NCBI GenBank assembly: GCA_963753245.1
Contig: CAVWBK010000007.1
Span: 248,001-312,000 of the forward strand
Direction: 5' to 3'
Origin: VRUE01 sp963753245
GTDB lineage: Bacteria > Actinomycetota > Thermoleophilia > Solirubrobacterales > 70-9
Length of the DNA stretch: 64,000 nt
The notes beneath the pieces are model-generated. The model did not search any database, had not been told where the DNA came from, and saw only the letters and a program-made list of their open reading frames with translations. Both the position numbers and the translations under genes were made by a program. Shown in pieces: positions 15,461-24,548 of this stretch (positions are counted from its first letter, which is position 1; every line of letters begins with the position of its first letter).

Positions 15461-18289
15461 ATGGACCTGACCCCGCCCCAACAGCGCGCGATCGCCTGGC
15501 AACAGGGGCCGCTGACGGTACTCGGGAGCGCCGGAACCGGCAAGACCGAGGTCCTCGCCCGCCGCCTCGTGCGGCTGGCCGACGCGGGCGCAGGACCCGA
15601 GCAAATCGTGCTGCTGAGCGCGACCAGGGCGACGGCGCGGCGGCTTCGGCGTCGGGTCGAGACATTGCTCGAGGGGGCCTATGAGGAACTCTGGATCGGA
15701 ACCTGGGAGGAGATCGCCGAGCGCCTCCTGCGCGAGCACTCCGAGGCCGCCGGCCTAGACCCGTTCTTCGAGGTCCTCGGGCGCGCCGAGCGCCTCGCGA
15801 TCCTGCTCGATCGCCTCGATGAGCTGCCCCTGCGCAAAGGGATGGAGATTCGCGGCAACCCGGCCGGGCTCCTCGCCCGGCTGCTCGAGCGAATCGACAA
15901 CCTGAAGGCAGGCTGCGAGAAGCCTGAGTCCGAACTGGCGGAGCTCTGCGCCGCCCACGACCGGATTCTCGCCGAGGCGGGCAGTGTCGATAGCGGCGAG
16001 CTCTTTTTGATCCTCAACCGGGTGCTGGTCGAACACGCCGATGCCCGCGCGGCGATCGGCACCCGCTTCAGATACCTGATGGTCGATGAGTTCGAGGATG
16101 CGACCAGTGCCCAGCGAGCCGTGCTCGCTTCGCTCAGAGCGCAGAACTCAAATCAGCTGCTGGCGCAGTCTCCGGCAGACGATCCGCCGGCTGGCTCAAT
16201 CGTCTTGGAGCAGGTCTTCCGCCGCCCCGAGCTGCGGTTTTTGCGCTGCAGCAATGAGCGCGCCCAGGCGCAGGCGGTGGCGCGCGATATCGAGCACCTG
16301 CTGGCGACCGGCACCTCACCCGAAGAGATCTGCATCCTGATCGAGGATCCGGTGGCCAAGGGCGGCCCGGTCGCCGCGGCGATGGAGGAGCGCGGCATTC
16401 CCTTCCATCTCTCCGGGCCGGCGGCGTTGTTCGGGCGCCCGGAGGTTCGCGATGCGATCGCCTGGCTGCGGGTGCTCGCCGACCCCGGCGACTCGGCGGC
16501 GGCGGCGCGGGCGCTGACCCGGCCGCCGATCGAGCTGCGCTCCGCCGACCTGGCCCGGCTGACGACGATCGCCCGCCGCCGCAAGCTCGACATGGTCTCC
16601 GCCTGTGAGGCGGCGCTGGAGAGCCCCCAGATACCGCCCGAGGCGCGCGAGCGAATCCAGTCCTTCCTCAAGCTCTACGGGCAGGCCTCCGCGGCGATGG
16701 AGGAGCGCCGTGCCGACGTCTTCGTGCGGCGCCTGATCGAGCGCGTCGGACTGCGCCGCCAGCGTCTCTTCGCGGCCCAGCCCGAGGTCGCCGAGCGGCT
16801 GCTCGGGCTCTCCCGACTCGCGGAGCTCGCCTCGGCCTGGGCGCGACGCGAGCCGCATGGCTCGACCCGGGATTTCGTCCGCTACCTGAGCGCGGTCGCC
16901 GAGGCCGGCGTCGAGCCCGCCGGCGGCGAGGAGCCACCCTCGCCGGGAGCCGTGGTCGGGCTGCGCCGCGAGGCCGCCAAGGGCCGCGAGTTTGACCGCG
17001 TCTTCGTGCTCGGGCTCGAGCAGGGTGCGGCGACCGAGCGGATCGGCCGCCCGGCGCGCGCGGGGATCGTCCTCTCCCGGGTCGAGCGGCGCGACGGCGA
17101 GCGAGCCGGGGCTGCCGATTTCTACCAACAGGCGCTTGCTGCCACCGCGGGGGAAGAGGAGTCTCACGCCGAGGAGCTCTTCGGACCCGCCGAGGGCCTG
17201 CACGCCACCTATCGAAAGCTGCGCGAGGAGGTGCTGGAGGCCTCCTGGCAGGCCGGCCGCGAGCTCTCCGAGCCGCGCCTGGACACCGCGGTTGACGTCA
17301 ATCGAGCGATCGCTCGCTACCTGGAGTTGTTGAAGCTGGCGGCACTCGCTCAGCGCCCGGGCGATGAGGCAACCGCCGAGGCCGTCGAAGCGGTCAACGG
17401 CCTGCTGCGCCAGGTCGCGACCGCCGAGCAGCAGACCGAGCTCGACGCCTCTCCGCTTGACTCCTACCTGCTCGGCTCCGAGCGCGACCGCGACAGCCGC
17501 CGCCGGCTGATCGCCGCACGCCACGAGCCTTCCCTGGAAGCGTTCCTGCCACGCCGCGGCGACGGCGGCCTGAGCCTCTCCGCCTCAGACCTAGACCTCT
17601 ACCTCACCTGCCCGCTGAAGTACAAGTTCGCCCGCGTCTTCGGCATTCCCCAGGAGCCGACGATCAACCAGCGCTTCGGGATCCTCATCCACAACGTGCT
17701 CGAACGTTTTCACAAGGAGGAGAGCGAGCCCGGCGAGGACGGGCTCGGTCGGCTCAACGGGCTGCTCGAGGCGGGCTGGCGGCGCTCCGGGTTCGGCAGC
17801 AGCGACGACGAGCTGCAGTACCGCGACCGGGCCCGCGAGGCGATGCGTCTCTACTGGGAGCGCGAGCAGGAGTCTGAGGGCGAACCGGTGTGGTTGGAGC
17901 GCAAGTTCGACTTCAAGATCGATGGACATCACGTGCGCGGCCGCGTCGACCGCGTCGACCGCCTGCCCGGCGGCGAGTATGAGCTGATCGACTATAAGAC
18001 CGGCGAGCGTAAGAGCGCGGCTGAGCTCGAGAGCGACCTGCAGCTGGCCCTCTACCGGCTCGCCGCCCGCGAGGCCTGGGACCTCGAGGCGGGGACCGGC
18101 AGCTACTACTACGTGCTCGACGCGGAGAAGGTCGCCGCGCCGACCAAGCCCGATGACGCCGAGCGGGTCGAGCGCACGGTGCTGGCCGTCGCCGAGGGAG
18201 CCCTGAGCCAGGACTTCGAGCCGCGGCCCTCACCCAAGGTCTGCGGTTGGTGCGATTACCGCCTGATCTGCCCGGCGGCCGAGAGCTGA
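15461..18289 (+). CDS. UvrD-like helicase/RecB nuclease with Fe-S cluster, degenerate motor
   Basis: This 942-aa DNA-repair-type protein joins a superfamily 1 helicase-like motor to a PD-(D/E)xK nuclease. Walker A is GSAGTGKT (residues 22-29) and Walker B is LMVDEFED (about 206-213). The nuclease has VRGRVDRVD and LIDYKTG (Asp844, Lys846). Cys717 with Cys928, Cys931 and Cys937 match the four-cysteine Fe-S cluster of AddB/AdnAB/Cas4-type nucleases. The usual motif III (GDxxQSIY) is absent: after Walker B the chain runs through NQLLAQSPADDPP to VFRRPE. Motif VI is also not recognisable. It may be a partner subunit whose motor is weak or structural. No partner gene adjoins it. Confidence 0.85.
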   Translation: MDLTPPQQRAIAWQQGPLTVLGSAGTGKTEVLARRLVRLADAGAGPEQIVLLSATRATARRLRRRVETLLEGAYEELWIGTWEEIAERLLREHSEAAGLDPFFEVLGRAERLAILLDRLDELPLRKGMEIRGNPAGLLARLLERIDNLKAGCEKPESELAELCAAHDRILAEAGSVDSGELFLILNRVLVEHADARAAIGTRFRYLMVDEFEDATSAQRAVLASLRAQNSNQLLAQSPADDPPAGSIVLEQVFRRPELRFLRCSNERAQAQAVARDIEHLLATGTSPEEICILIEDPVAKGGPVAAAMEERGIPFHLSGPAALFGRPEVRDAIAWLRVLADPGDSAAAARALTRPPIELRSADLARLTTIARRRKLDMVSACEAALESPQIPPEARERIQSFLKLYGQASAAMEERRADVFVRRLIERVGLRRQRLFAAQPEVAERLLGLSRLAELASAWARREPHGSTRDFVRYLSAVAEAGVEPAGGEEPPSPGAVVGLRREAAKGREFDRVFVLGLEQGAATERIGRPARAGIVLSRVERRDGERAGAADFYQQALAATAGEEESHAEELFGPAEGLHATYRKLREEVLEASWQAGRELSEPRLDTAVDVNRAIARYLELLKLAALAQRPGDEATAEAVEAVNGLLRQVATAEQQTELDASPLDSYLLGSERDRDSRRRLIAARHEPSLEAFLPRRGDGGLSLSASDLDLYLTCPLKYKFARVFGIPQEPTINQRFGILIHNVLERFHKEESEPGEDGLGRLNGLLEAGWRRSGFGSSDDELQYRDRAREAMRLYWEREQESEGEPVWLERKFDFKIDGHHVRGRVDRVDRLPGGEYELIDYKTGERKSAAELESDLQLALYRLAAREAWDLEAGTGSYYYVLDAEKVAAPTKPDDAERVERTVLAVAEGALSQDFEPRPSPKVCGWCDYRLICPAAES

Positions 18290-18302
18290 ATCGAGGCCGA
18301 GG

Positions 18303-19166
18303 CTATTTGCCCTGCTGGCGCAGGAAATGCTGAAACTCGCGGGCGATCGTGTCGGCTGAGGGCAGCTCGGTGCCCTCATCGCCGAGCTGCTCGACCTGTT
18401 CGGCCTCGATTCGCTCGACCAGCTCTTTGATCTCCGGGTTGGCGGCCACCGCACGGCCGATCTGCTCTTCATAGCTGGCCGCCTCCTCCTCCAGCTCGGA
18501 GGCCTCGACGGCGATCCCGGTCAGCCCTTCGAGACGGCGGATCAGCGCCAGGGCGGCCTTCGGGTTGGGCACCGCGGCCACATAGTGGGGAACGGCCGCC
18601 CACAGCGAGGCCGAGGACATGCCGACCTGGCGACAGCAATCGTGAACGACGCCGACCACGCCGGTTGGCCCCTCGTAGTTGGAGCGCTCGAGGTCGAGCT
18701 CCTCGACCAGGTCCTCACTGGAGGCGAGGCCGGTGATCGGCACCGGCAGGGTGTGGGAGACCTCGGCGATCAGGGCCCCCATCGTGATCACCATCTCGGC
18801 GCCGAGGGCATCGGCTGCGGTCGCGATCGCCTCCGAGAAGGTTCGCCAGCGTAGATTCGGCTCGGTGCCATCAAGCAGGACGAGGTCGCGGTCAGCGGCG
18901 GGGACGCGGGCGGCAAAGATGTTGTTCTGGGGCCACTCGATGTGGCGGATCTGACCCTCGGTGAGGGTGATCGTCGGGCGGGTGGCCTGGAAGTCGAAGA
19001 ACTCCTCCGGGTCGACCTGGGCGACCAGCTCCGCGTCAAGGGACTCGACCAGGGTACCCAGGGCACGCGAGGCCGACCCGGCGGCGTCATTCCAGCCGCG
19101 AAACGAGCAGACGAGCACCGGCGATCGCAGCTGCGGTACATCGCTCTCCCAGGTCAGGGACTCCAC
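18303..19166 (-). CDS. PAC2 family protein
   Basis: This 287-aa protein of the PAC2 (proteasome assembly chaperone 2-like) family starts with GTG. Family features include LVCSFRGWNDAAGSAS near the N-terminus, the DLVLLDGTEPNLRW segment, and VITMGALIAEVSHTLP. The last 60 residues are acidic and helical. Actinobacterial PAC2 proteins are common, but their job is unsettled; a role around the proteasome is inferred by name only. The gene converges with the helicase-nuclease gene, leaving 13 bases between stops. Confidence 0.9.
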   Translation of the reverse strand: MESLTWESDVPQLRSPVLVCSFRGWNDAAGSASRALGTLVESLDAELVAQVDPEEFFDFQATRPTITLTEGQIRHIEWPQNNIFAARVPAADRDLVLLDGTEPNLRWRTFSEAIATAADALGAEMVITMGALIAEVSHTLPVPITGLASSEDLVEELDLERSNYEGPTGVVGVVHDCCRQVGMSSASLWAAVPHYVAAVPNPKAALALIRRLEGLTGIAVEASELEEEAASYEEQIGRAVAANPEIKELVERIEAEQVEQLGDEGTELPSADTIAREFQHFLRQQGK

Positions 19167-19210
19167 GCATTGAGACTACCGATGGCGAGCTCTAGGCCCG
19201 GTGTTTTCGC

Positions 19211-19582
19211 CTATTCAGGCGCGCCCAGGCCGCGGCGCGCCAGCCGGTAGGCAAAGAAGAGCGCGACCGCCGCGAAGGAGAGCTGCAGGGCACGCTCGGA
19301 GACGTTGTTGGCGAGCGCGACGCCGATCAGGACCCCGAGCGGTGAGAGCAGACCGATCACCAACGCGTCGCTGAGCACGACGTTGCCATAGGCGCTTTGC
19401 CGGCGGGCGCCGACCAGAGCGACGATCACGATCATCAGCAGCGAGGTCGACTCGGCCTGGACCTGGCTGAGACCGAGACAGAGGGTCAGCGCCGGGACGA
19501 AGAGGATCCCGCCTCCGACGCCGACCAGGCCACCCGCGAGGCCGCCGGCCGCGCAAATCAGAATTGCCAGCAAGACGCTCAC
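19211..19582 (-). CDS. TSUP (TauE/SafE) transporter, C-terminal half as separate protein
   Basis: This 123-aa membrane protein equals the second half of a TauE/SafE-type anion exporter. It starts with GTG at 19580-19582, overlapping the stop of the first half by four bases (GTGA). About four hydrophobic segments are visible. The TSUP glycine-rich motif appears as GGLAGGLVGVGGGILFVPAL. The protein is complete in itself, with no broken codons, so the split looks stable and is not a frameshift: the start codon and coupling are in place. The two halves probably assemble into one transporter for a sulfonate- or sulfite-like ion. Confidence 0.82.
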   Translation of the reverse strand: MSVLLAILICAAGGLAGGLVGVGGGILFVPALTLCLGLSQVQAESTSLLMIVIVALVGARRQSAYGNVVLSDALVIGLLSPLGVLIGVALANNVSERALQLSFAAVALFFAYRLARRGLGAPE

Positions 19583-19944
19583 GGAATGATCAGCTCCAGT
19601 GCGATCACAAGGAGGAGCACCGCGAAGAGCAGCGACACAGCTCGTTGGGAAATCCGCTGCTGCAATGCGGTGCCGAGCAGCACCCCGCCGACAGCCGGAA
19701 TTGCCAGAAGCAGGCCGGTGAGCAGGTGGACGTTGCCGTAGATGCCGCCCTGGGCGAGCGCCCCGAGCGCCCCGATGAGAACGATCGCCGCGAGGCTGGT
19801 GCCGGTGGCAAGCCGCTCCCCGTAGCCGAACCAGAGGATCAAGAGCGGCACGATGATCGTCCCGCCACCGACTCCGAAAACTCCGCTGAAGATCCCGGCG
19901 AGGGTGCCGATCGCGGCCAGCCACAGGGTGCGATCGGACACCAT
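19579..19944 (-). CDS. TSUP (TauE/SafE) transporter, N-terminal half as separate protein
   Basis: This 121-aa membrane protein equals the first half of a TauE/SafE transporter, with the motif GIFSGVFGVGGGTIIVP near the N-terminus and about four membrane segments. It starts at ATG 19942-19944 and is translated just ahead of the second half. Full-length TSUP proteins are about 250 aa and arose by internal duplication, so this pair keeps the two repeats as separate chains. It diverges from trehalose phosphatase with only 18 bases between starts. Confidence 0.82.
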   Translation of the reverse strand: MVSDRTLWLAAIGTLAGIFSGVFGVGGGTIIVPLLILWFGYGERLATGTSLAAIVLIGALGALAQGGIYGNVHLLTGLLLAIPAVGGVLLGTALQQRISQRAVSLLFAVLLLVIALELIIP

Positions 19945-19962
19945 GGCGCGATACTAGATGCC

Positions 19963-20787
19963 GTGCCTCCCGGATCCGGTTCGCAACTCGGTGATCCCGC
20001 CGCCGCGGCGATTCTCGCCGCGCTGAGCGAGGATCCATCGCGAGTTGGGATCCTCACCGATATCGACGGCACGCTGGCGCCAATCGTCGATCGGCCCGAT
20101 CAGGCCGCCGTGCCTGCGCGCGCGGCCCAGCTGCTGGGCCAGCTCGCCGGTCGCTTCGGCCTGATTGGCTGCGTCTCGGGCCGGCGGGCGCTGGAGGCAC
20201 GCCGCCTGGTCGGTGTCGAGGGCATCTCCTATGCCGGCAATCACGGCCTCGAGCTGCTGCTGCCCGGCGAGCAGGAGCCGCAACTGGATCCATCCCTGCA
20301 GAGCCGCGAGACCGAAGCGGCTCAGTTCCTGGCGAGACTGGCCCCCGCAGAACTCGCCGCGATCGGCCTGCGGGCCGAGGACAAGGGGCCGATCCAGGCC
20401 CTGCACTGGCGCGGCGCCGCTGACGAGCGGGGCGCGGAGGCGCGCGCGCATGAGATTGCCGCCGAGGCCGGGCGGGCCGGACTGGAGCCCCACTGGGGTC
20501 GCAAGGTGCTCGAGATCCGACCGGTGGGTGGCGGCGGCAAGGGCGCGGCGGTCGCCGCACTTTTGGCCAGCGAGGGAGTCACCCGGGCGGCCTACGCGGG
20601 TGATGACCGCACCGACCTCGACGCCTTCCGCCGCTTGCGCGAGCTGCATCAGGAAGGCGAGCTGGAGGCGGCTTTCTGCGTCGGGGTCAGCTCCCCCGAG
20701 GCGCCCGCCGAGCTCGCCGAGGAGTCCGATCTGTGCGTCGAGGGCCCCTCGGGCTGGCTGGCGATGCTCGAAACCCTGGCGGCTTGA
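19963..20787 (+). CDS. otsB: Trehalose-6-phosphate phosphatase
   Basis: This 274-aa HAD-family phosphatase removes phosphate from trehalose 6-phosphate to give trehalose, an osmoprotectant and a sugar of actinobacterial envelopes. The HAD nucleophile motif is TDIDGTLAPIVD, with SGR in the second motif, and the acidic AGDDRTDLDAF in the fourth. I place the start at GTG 19963-19965, since the open frame upstream runs antisense through the transporter genes. Trehalose-6-phosphate synthase is not in the window. A small membrane-protein gene starts one base after its stop. Confidence 0.88.
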   Translation: MPPGSGSQLGDPAAAAILAALSEDPSRVGILTDIDGTLAPIVDRPDQAAVPARAAQLLGQLAGRFGLIGCVSGRRALEARRLVGVEGISYAGNHGLELLLPGEQEPQLDPSLQSRETEAAQFLARLAPAELAAIGLRAEDKGPIQALHWRGAADERGAEARAHEIAAEAGRAGLEPHWGRKVLEIRPVGGGGKGAAVAALLASEGVTRAAYAGDDRTDLDAFRRLRELHQEGELEAAFCVGVSSPEAPAELAEESDLCVEGPSGWLAMLETLAA

Positions 20788-20788
20788 G

Positions 20789-21301
20789 TTGCCCTACACC
20801 GACCTGCTGCGACTCTCTGTTTTTCTCACCGCCGGTGAGGCGACCGCGCTGGGCGCGATCGCGGCGATCGCGGCGGGCCCCGAAGCCAATCAGACGACCC
20901 TCATCGTGGCCGCCGTCTGGTGGCTCGCCTCACTGCTGATCGGCCTCTACCTGGGCCGGCCCCAGCGCGCCGCCGAGGGCGTCCGCGTCGCGCTCACCGA
21001 GGCCAGGACCGCGACCAGTCTGCCGGCGGAGACCCCAACCCGGATCGCCCTCGGGCGCCTCTGGCCGATCGGTCTGAGCGCCCTGGCGGCCGGCGTTTTG
21101 GGGATCTTCTTCCCCGCTGTGGCGATCATCGGCGCCGGCTATGCGCTGCTCGTCTCCCTGGCCTGGCATTCCCACGAGGCCGCGGTGTTGGGAATCGAGC
21201 ACCGCGATGGGGTCAAATTCTATGTCGTGCCCAACGGCGCCCTGCGGCCGGTCGAGCTGGTCCGCACGCCGGGGCTGCGCACGGAACGGCTGCACGCCTA
21301 G
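20789..21301 (+). CDS. Small integral membrane protein, function unknown
   Basis: This 170-aa protein is read from a TTG one base after the trehalose phosphatase stop. It has two hydrophobic segments at about residues 8-55, then a charged stretch, then a long hydrophobic pair near 90-130, and a soluble tail of about 40 residues containing GVKFYVVPNGALRPVELVRTPG. I do not recognise the family. The tight spacing suggests translational coupling with the phosphatase. The start is not certain because no ATG lies near. Confidence 0.65.
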   Translation: MPYTDLLRLSVFLTAGEATALGAIAAIAAGPEANQTTLIVAAVWWLASLLIGLYLGRPQRAAEGVRVALTEARTATSLPAETPTRIALGRLWPIGLSALAAGVLGIFFPAVAIIGAGYALLVSLAWHSHEAAVLGIEHRDGVKFYVVPNGALRPVELVRTPGLRTERLHA

Positions 21302-21331
21302 CGATGGCGCCGGCTGGCGCCGCGGTGTTCC

Positions 21332-23059
21332 TCAGCGCCTCAGCAGCTTTTTGAAATCACGCCAAGTTTTTGTGTTGGCGACGTCGGAGGCGCCGAGCCA
21401 GGCGCGACGGGCGCTGGCCACCGCGTAGGCCATGTTGTCGAGGGTCTCGGTCCCGTGCGCGTCGGTATTGAGGATGATCGTCGCGCCCGCCTCGCGCGCC
21501 AGACGCACATGGTGCTCTGAGAGATCGCGGCGGTTGGGGTTGCCGTTTATCTCCAGCATCGTTCCCGCCCCGGCCGCAGCCCCGACCACAGCCTCAACGT
21601 CGATGTCGTAGGGCTCGCGGCGGCCGATCAGACGCCCGGTGAGATGGCCGATGCAATCGACATGGGGGTTCTCGATCGCGGCCAGGACCCGCGCGGTCAT
21701 CGCCGCGGCGGAGATCGCGAACGAGGTGTGGATGCTGGCGATCGTCCAGTCGAGCTCGGCGAGCAGCTCATCGGGATAGTCGAGCCCACCGTCGAGCCCG
21801 ATGTTCACCTCCGAGCCGGCCAGGAGGCGAAAGTCGCGCCTGCCTTTGTTCCACTCGCGAATCTCCTCGATCCGCGCCCAGAGGCGCTCGGCGCTGACGT
21901 GGTCGCCGAAGCCGTGGCTGGCCGAGTGATCGGTGATCGCCATATAGGCGTAGCCGCGAGCGCGTCCGGCTTCGGCCATCTCGGCGAGCGTGTTGCGCCC
22001 GTCAGAGAGCGTCGTGTGGGCATGGAGATCACCGCGGATGTCCCCCAGCTCGATCAGCTCCGGCAGCTTCCCTTCGCGCGCCGCCTTCAACTCGCCGCGA
22101 CCCTCGCGCAGCTCGGGCTCGATGTAGGCGTAGCCGAGACGCTCATAGACTCGCTGCTCAGAGGCGCAGAGCTCGACCGCGCCGCTCTCAACCTCGGTGA
22201 TCCCGTGCTCGGAGACCGAGAGGCCGCGCGCCACCGCTTCCTCACGCAGGCGCACGTTGTGGGCCTGGGAGCCGGTGAAATGTTGGAGCAGGTTGCCGAA
22301 CGCCTCGGGGGCCACGATCCGCAGGTCCACGGCGATCCCATTGTGGGTCTGCGCCCGCAGGCCGTTGGGGCCGGGGTTGCCCGCGGCCGCGATCAACGAA
22401 TGAGCGGCGAGATGCCCGGCCAGCGCCATCGGGTCCTCGGCGGCCGCGATCAGGTCGATGTCCTTGCAGGTCTCAGCCCAACGCCGCACCGAGCCGGCGA
22501 TCGCGACCCGCTGGGCCGCGGGGTGTTCGCGCAGCGCATTTGCAAGCGCCTCGGCGACCGGGCGAGCCTTGGAGAGCAGGACCCGCCCGGCGGAGGACAC
22601 GCCGGTCTCGCGCAGGTGCTCGAGCTGGGCGAGGACGTTTTCCTCGACCTTGGGCCCGAGACCCTTGAGGGCACGGATCTTCTCGCCCTCGGCGGCCTGC
22701 CTGAGCTCATCGAGGCTGGTCACCTCCAGCTCCTCATAGAGCCGCCGCGCGGTCTTCGCGCCGAGGCCGGGAACCCGGGTGACCTCGATCAGGCTGGCGG
22801 GGAACTTTGCCTTCAGCTTCGCCGCCGCCGGTATCTCGCCGCTGGACAGCAGAGCGTCGATCTTTTCCGCCAGCGTCTTGCCGACCCCCGGGATCTCGGT
22901 CGCGCGCCCGGCGGCGGCGAGCTCGGCGACCGAGACCGGGCTCTCGCGGATCGCCTGGGCGGCGCTGCTGTAGGCGAGTACGCGATATTTGACCGCGCCG
23001 TCGAGCTCGTAGAGCACGCCCAGCTCCTCGAGCGCGGCCGCGATCTCGGCATTGGTCAT
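21332..23059 (-). CDS. polX: PolX family DNA polymerase with PHP exonuclease domain
   Basis: This 575-aa bacterial X-family polymerase serves in gap-filling repair. The N-terminal 8-kDa and helix-hairpin-helix region contains TEIPGVGKTLAEKI and TRVPGLGAKTARRLY. The polymerase palm has KDIDLIAA with the metal-binding Asp pair, then AVDLRIV. The C-terminal PHP domain begins with LHAHTTLSDG and has MAITDHSASHG and other histidines, which provide Mn-dependent 3'-5' exonuclease activity in the Bacillus and Deinococcus enzymes. The length is as usual. Start ATG 23057-23059. Confidence 0.95.
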   Translation of the reverse strand: MTNAEIAAALEELGVLYELDGAVKYRVLAYSSAAQAIRESPVSVAELAAAGRATEIPGVGKTLAEKIDALLSSGEIPAAAKLKAKFPASLIEVTRVPGLGAKTARRLYEELEVTSLDELRQAAEGEKIRALKGLGPKVEENVLAQLEHLRETGVSSAGRVLLSKARPVAEALANALREHPAAQRVAIAGSVRRWAETCKDIDLIAAAEDPMALAGHLAAHSLIAAAGNPGPNGLRAQTHNGIAVDLRIVAPEAFGNLLQHFTGSQAHNVRLREEAVARGLSVSEHGITEVESGAVELCASEQRVYERLGYAYIEPELREGRGELKAAREGKLPELIELGDIRGDLHAHTTLSDGRNTLAEMAEAGRARGYAYMAITDHSASHGFGDHVSAERLWARIEEIREWNKGRRDFRLLAGSEVNIGLDGGLDYPDELLAELDWTIASIHTSFAISAAAMTARVLAAIENPHVDCIGHLTGRLIGRREPYDIDVEAVVGAAAGAGTMLEINGNPNRRDLSEHHVRLAREAGATIILNTDAHGTETLDNMAYAVASARRAWLGASDVANTKTWRDFKKLLRR

Positions 23060-23111
23060 ACCGGGAACTTAAGGCCTTCTTTCATCTGCCCCGACTAGCA
23101 TCGCGGCCGAG

Positions 23112-23840
23112 ATGGCCGAGCCCTGGTTGATCCTGCCCACCTACAACGAGGCCGAGAACATCGTGCCCTTCGTCGCGGCGGTGTTCGAGGAGCTCCCCGA
23201 CGATGCCCGAATCCTGATCGTCGACGACAACTCGCCCGACGGCACCGGCGAGATCGCTGATCAGCTGGCCGAGCGCCACCAGCGACTCAGCGTCTTGCAC
23301 CGGCCGCTCAAGCAGGGTCTGGGCCCCGCCTACGTCGCCGGCTTTCGAGCCGCACTTGAGGGAGGTGCCAGCCTGATCCTTGAGATGGACTCAGACTTCT
23401 CCCACGACCCGGCCTACCTGCCACGTCTGCTGGAGGCGATGAAGGACGCCGATCTGGCGATCGGCTCGCGCTACGTGGACGGCGGCGGGGTCGGCGACTG
23501 GGGACCGATGCGGCGCGCGATCAGCCGCGCCGGCAGCGCCTACGCGCGTCTCGTGTTGGCGCCGACTCTCGACGTCAACGACGCGACCGCCGGCTTTAAG
23601 TGCTTCCGTCGTGAGCTGCTGGAGGCAATCGACCTCGACACCATCCAGTCTCACGGCTATGCCTTCCAGGTCGAGCTCACCTACCGCGCGGCACAGCACG
23701 GTTTCCGCATCGTCGAGGTGCCGATCGTCTTCCACGATCGCAAGGTCGGCTCCTCGAAGATGAGTCGCGAGATCGTCGCCGAGGCGATCTGGCGGGTACC
23801 GCTTCTGCGCTTCAGCAACGGCGGGCCGCCGAAGCGCTGA
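23112..23840 (+). CDS. Polyprenol-phosphate mannosyltransferase-like GT2 enzyme
   Basis: This 242-aa family 2 glycosyltransferase resembles dolichol/polyprenol monophosphomannose synthase. It transfers a sugar, probably mannose, from a nucleotide donor to a lipid phosphate at the inner face of the membrane. Motifs are LPTYNEAENI at the start, LIVDDNSPDGT, and the metal-binding EMDSDFSHDP. GSSKMSREI near the C-terminus matches the conserved end of this family. It has no membrane domain, as in the single-domain Ppm1 C-terminal type. It diverges from polX. Confidence 0.88.
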   Translation: MAEPWLILPTYNEAENIVPFVAAVFEELPDDARILIVDDNSPDGTGEIADQLAERHQRLSVLHRPLKQGLGPAYVAGFRAALEGGASLILEMDSDFSHDPAYLPRLLEAMKDADLAIGSRYVDGGGVGDWGPMRRAISRAGSAYARLVLAPTLDVNDATAGFKCFRRELLEAIDLDTIQSHGYAFQVELTYRAAQHGFRIVEVPIVFHDRKVGSSKMSREIVAEAIWRVPLLRFSNGGPPKR

Positions 23841-24200
23841 GCCGGGGAGGGCCGGCGCTGACTTCACCCGTCCGCCGGTGTCTGAGCCGTGCCATTCCGC
23901 CGGCCCGCGGCACCCTTGTACCTGCGGGTCAGCGGCGGCCCGCAGACTGAGCCCAGTAAAGCCCCTCATTCGGCCGCGTGCAGCCCGGTGGCGAGCAGAG
24001 GGAACTTGAGCAGCAGGAGGCAGGCCCCAGGGCCAGGACGATCATCGCCAGCCGGCGAGCGCAGACGAGGAGCTCCACTTGGGCCCAGTTGTGGTTGCAT
24101 TAGGAGGGCGATTTCGAACTCACCCACCAGCCCCCAGCGACCTCGCTATACTTTTTGAAGTATTGAGCGACGAACCTCGACTCTCAGGAGACCAAATCTC
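23841..24200. other. Intergenic region with two hairpin elements
   Basis: I see no convincing gene here. CTGCGGG (23922-23928) pairs with CCCGCAG (23939-23945) and may end transcription of the mannosyltransferase gene, although no T-run follows. At 24143-24170, TCGCT-ATACTT pairs with AAGTAT-AGCGA around TTTG with a 2-base bulge. That second element lies 31 bases before the thioredoxin start and is a candidate operator or leader hairpin. Confidence 0.4.
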
Positions 24201-24527
24201 GTGACAGGCAAACTCCAAGACGTAACAGACGCGACATTCAAGTCAGAGGTTCTGGAGGCCGACGGGCCGGTGCTCGTTGACTTCTGGGCTCCATGGTGCG
24301 GCCCCTGCCGGGTCGTCCATCCGGTGCTCGAGGAGATCGATGGCGAGCGCGAGGATCTGACGGTTCTCAGCCTCAATGTCGATGAGAACCAGCAGACGGC
24401 GGCCGAGTATGAGGTGCTCTCGATACCGACCCTGCTGCTCTTCAAGGACGGGGCGATCGCCAAGAAAGTCGTCGGGGCGATGCCCAAGCGCCGCCTCGAG
24501 GCCGAGCTCGAGCCGGCGCTCGCCTAG
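24201..24527 (+). CDS. trxA: Thioredoxin
   Basis: This 108-aa cytoplasmic thiol reductase has the active site WAPWCGPCR and the cis-proline segment SIPTLLLF. Its size and fold order match classical thioredoxin. The start is GTG with AGGAG at 24189-24193 upstream. One conserved change is usual for this group: the buried Asp is present in VDFW. It heads a short operon with a tautomerase and a hydrolase. Thioredoxin reductase is not in the window. Confidence 0.93.
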   Translation: MTGKLQDVTDATFKSEVLEADGPVLVDFWAPWCGPCRVVHPVLEEIDGEREDLTVLSLNVDENQQTAAEYEVLSIPTLLLFKDGAIAKKVVGAMPKRRLEAELEPALA

Positions 24528-24548
24528 AGCGCCGCGACGGGCGGGCGC

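Noticed and set aside
19211..19944. TSUP halves as one gene broken by a frameshift
   Set aside because: A proper GTG start overlaps the stop as GTGA and both halves are complete, so a genuine two-gene arrangement is the simpler reading. Sequencing error cannot be fully excluded.
19564..19962. An N-terminal extension of trehalose phosphatase
   Set aside because: The extension is antisense to the transporter halves, which show good membrane motifs. The phosphatase fold begins after the GTG at 19963.
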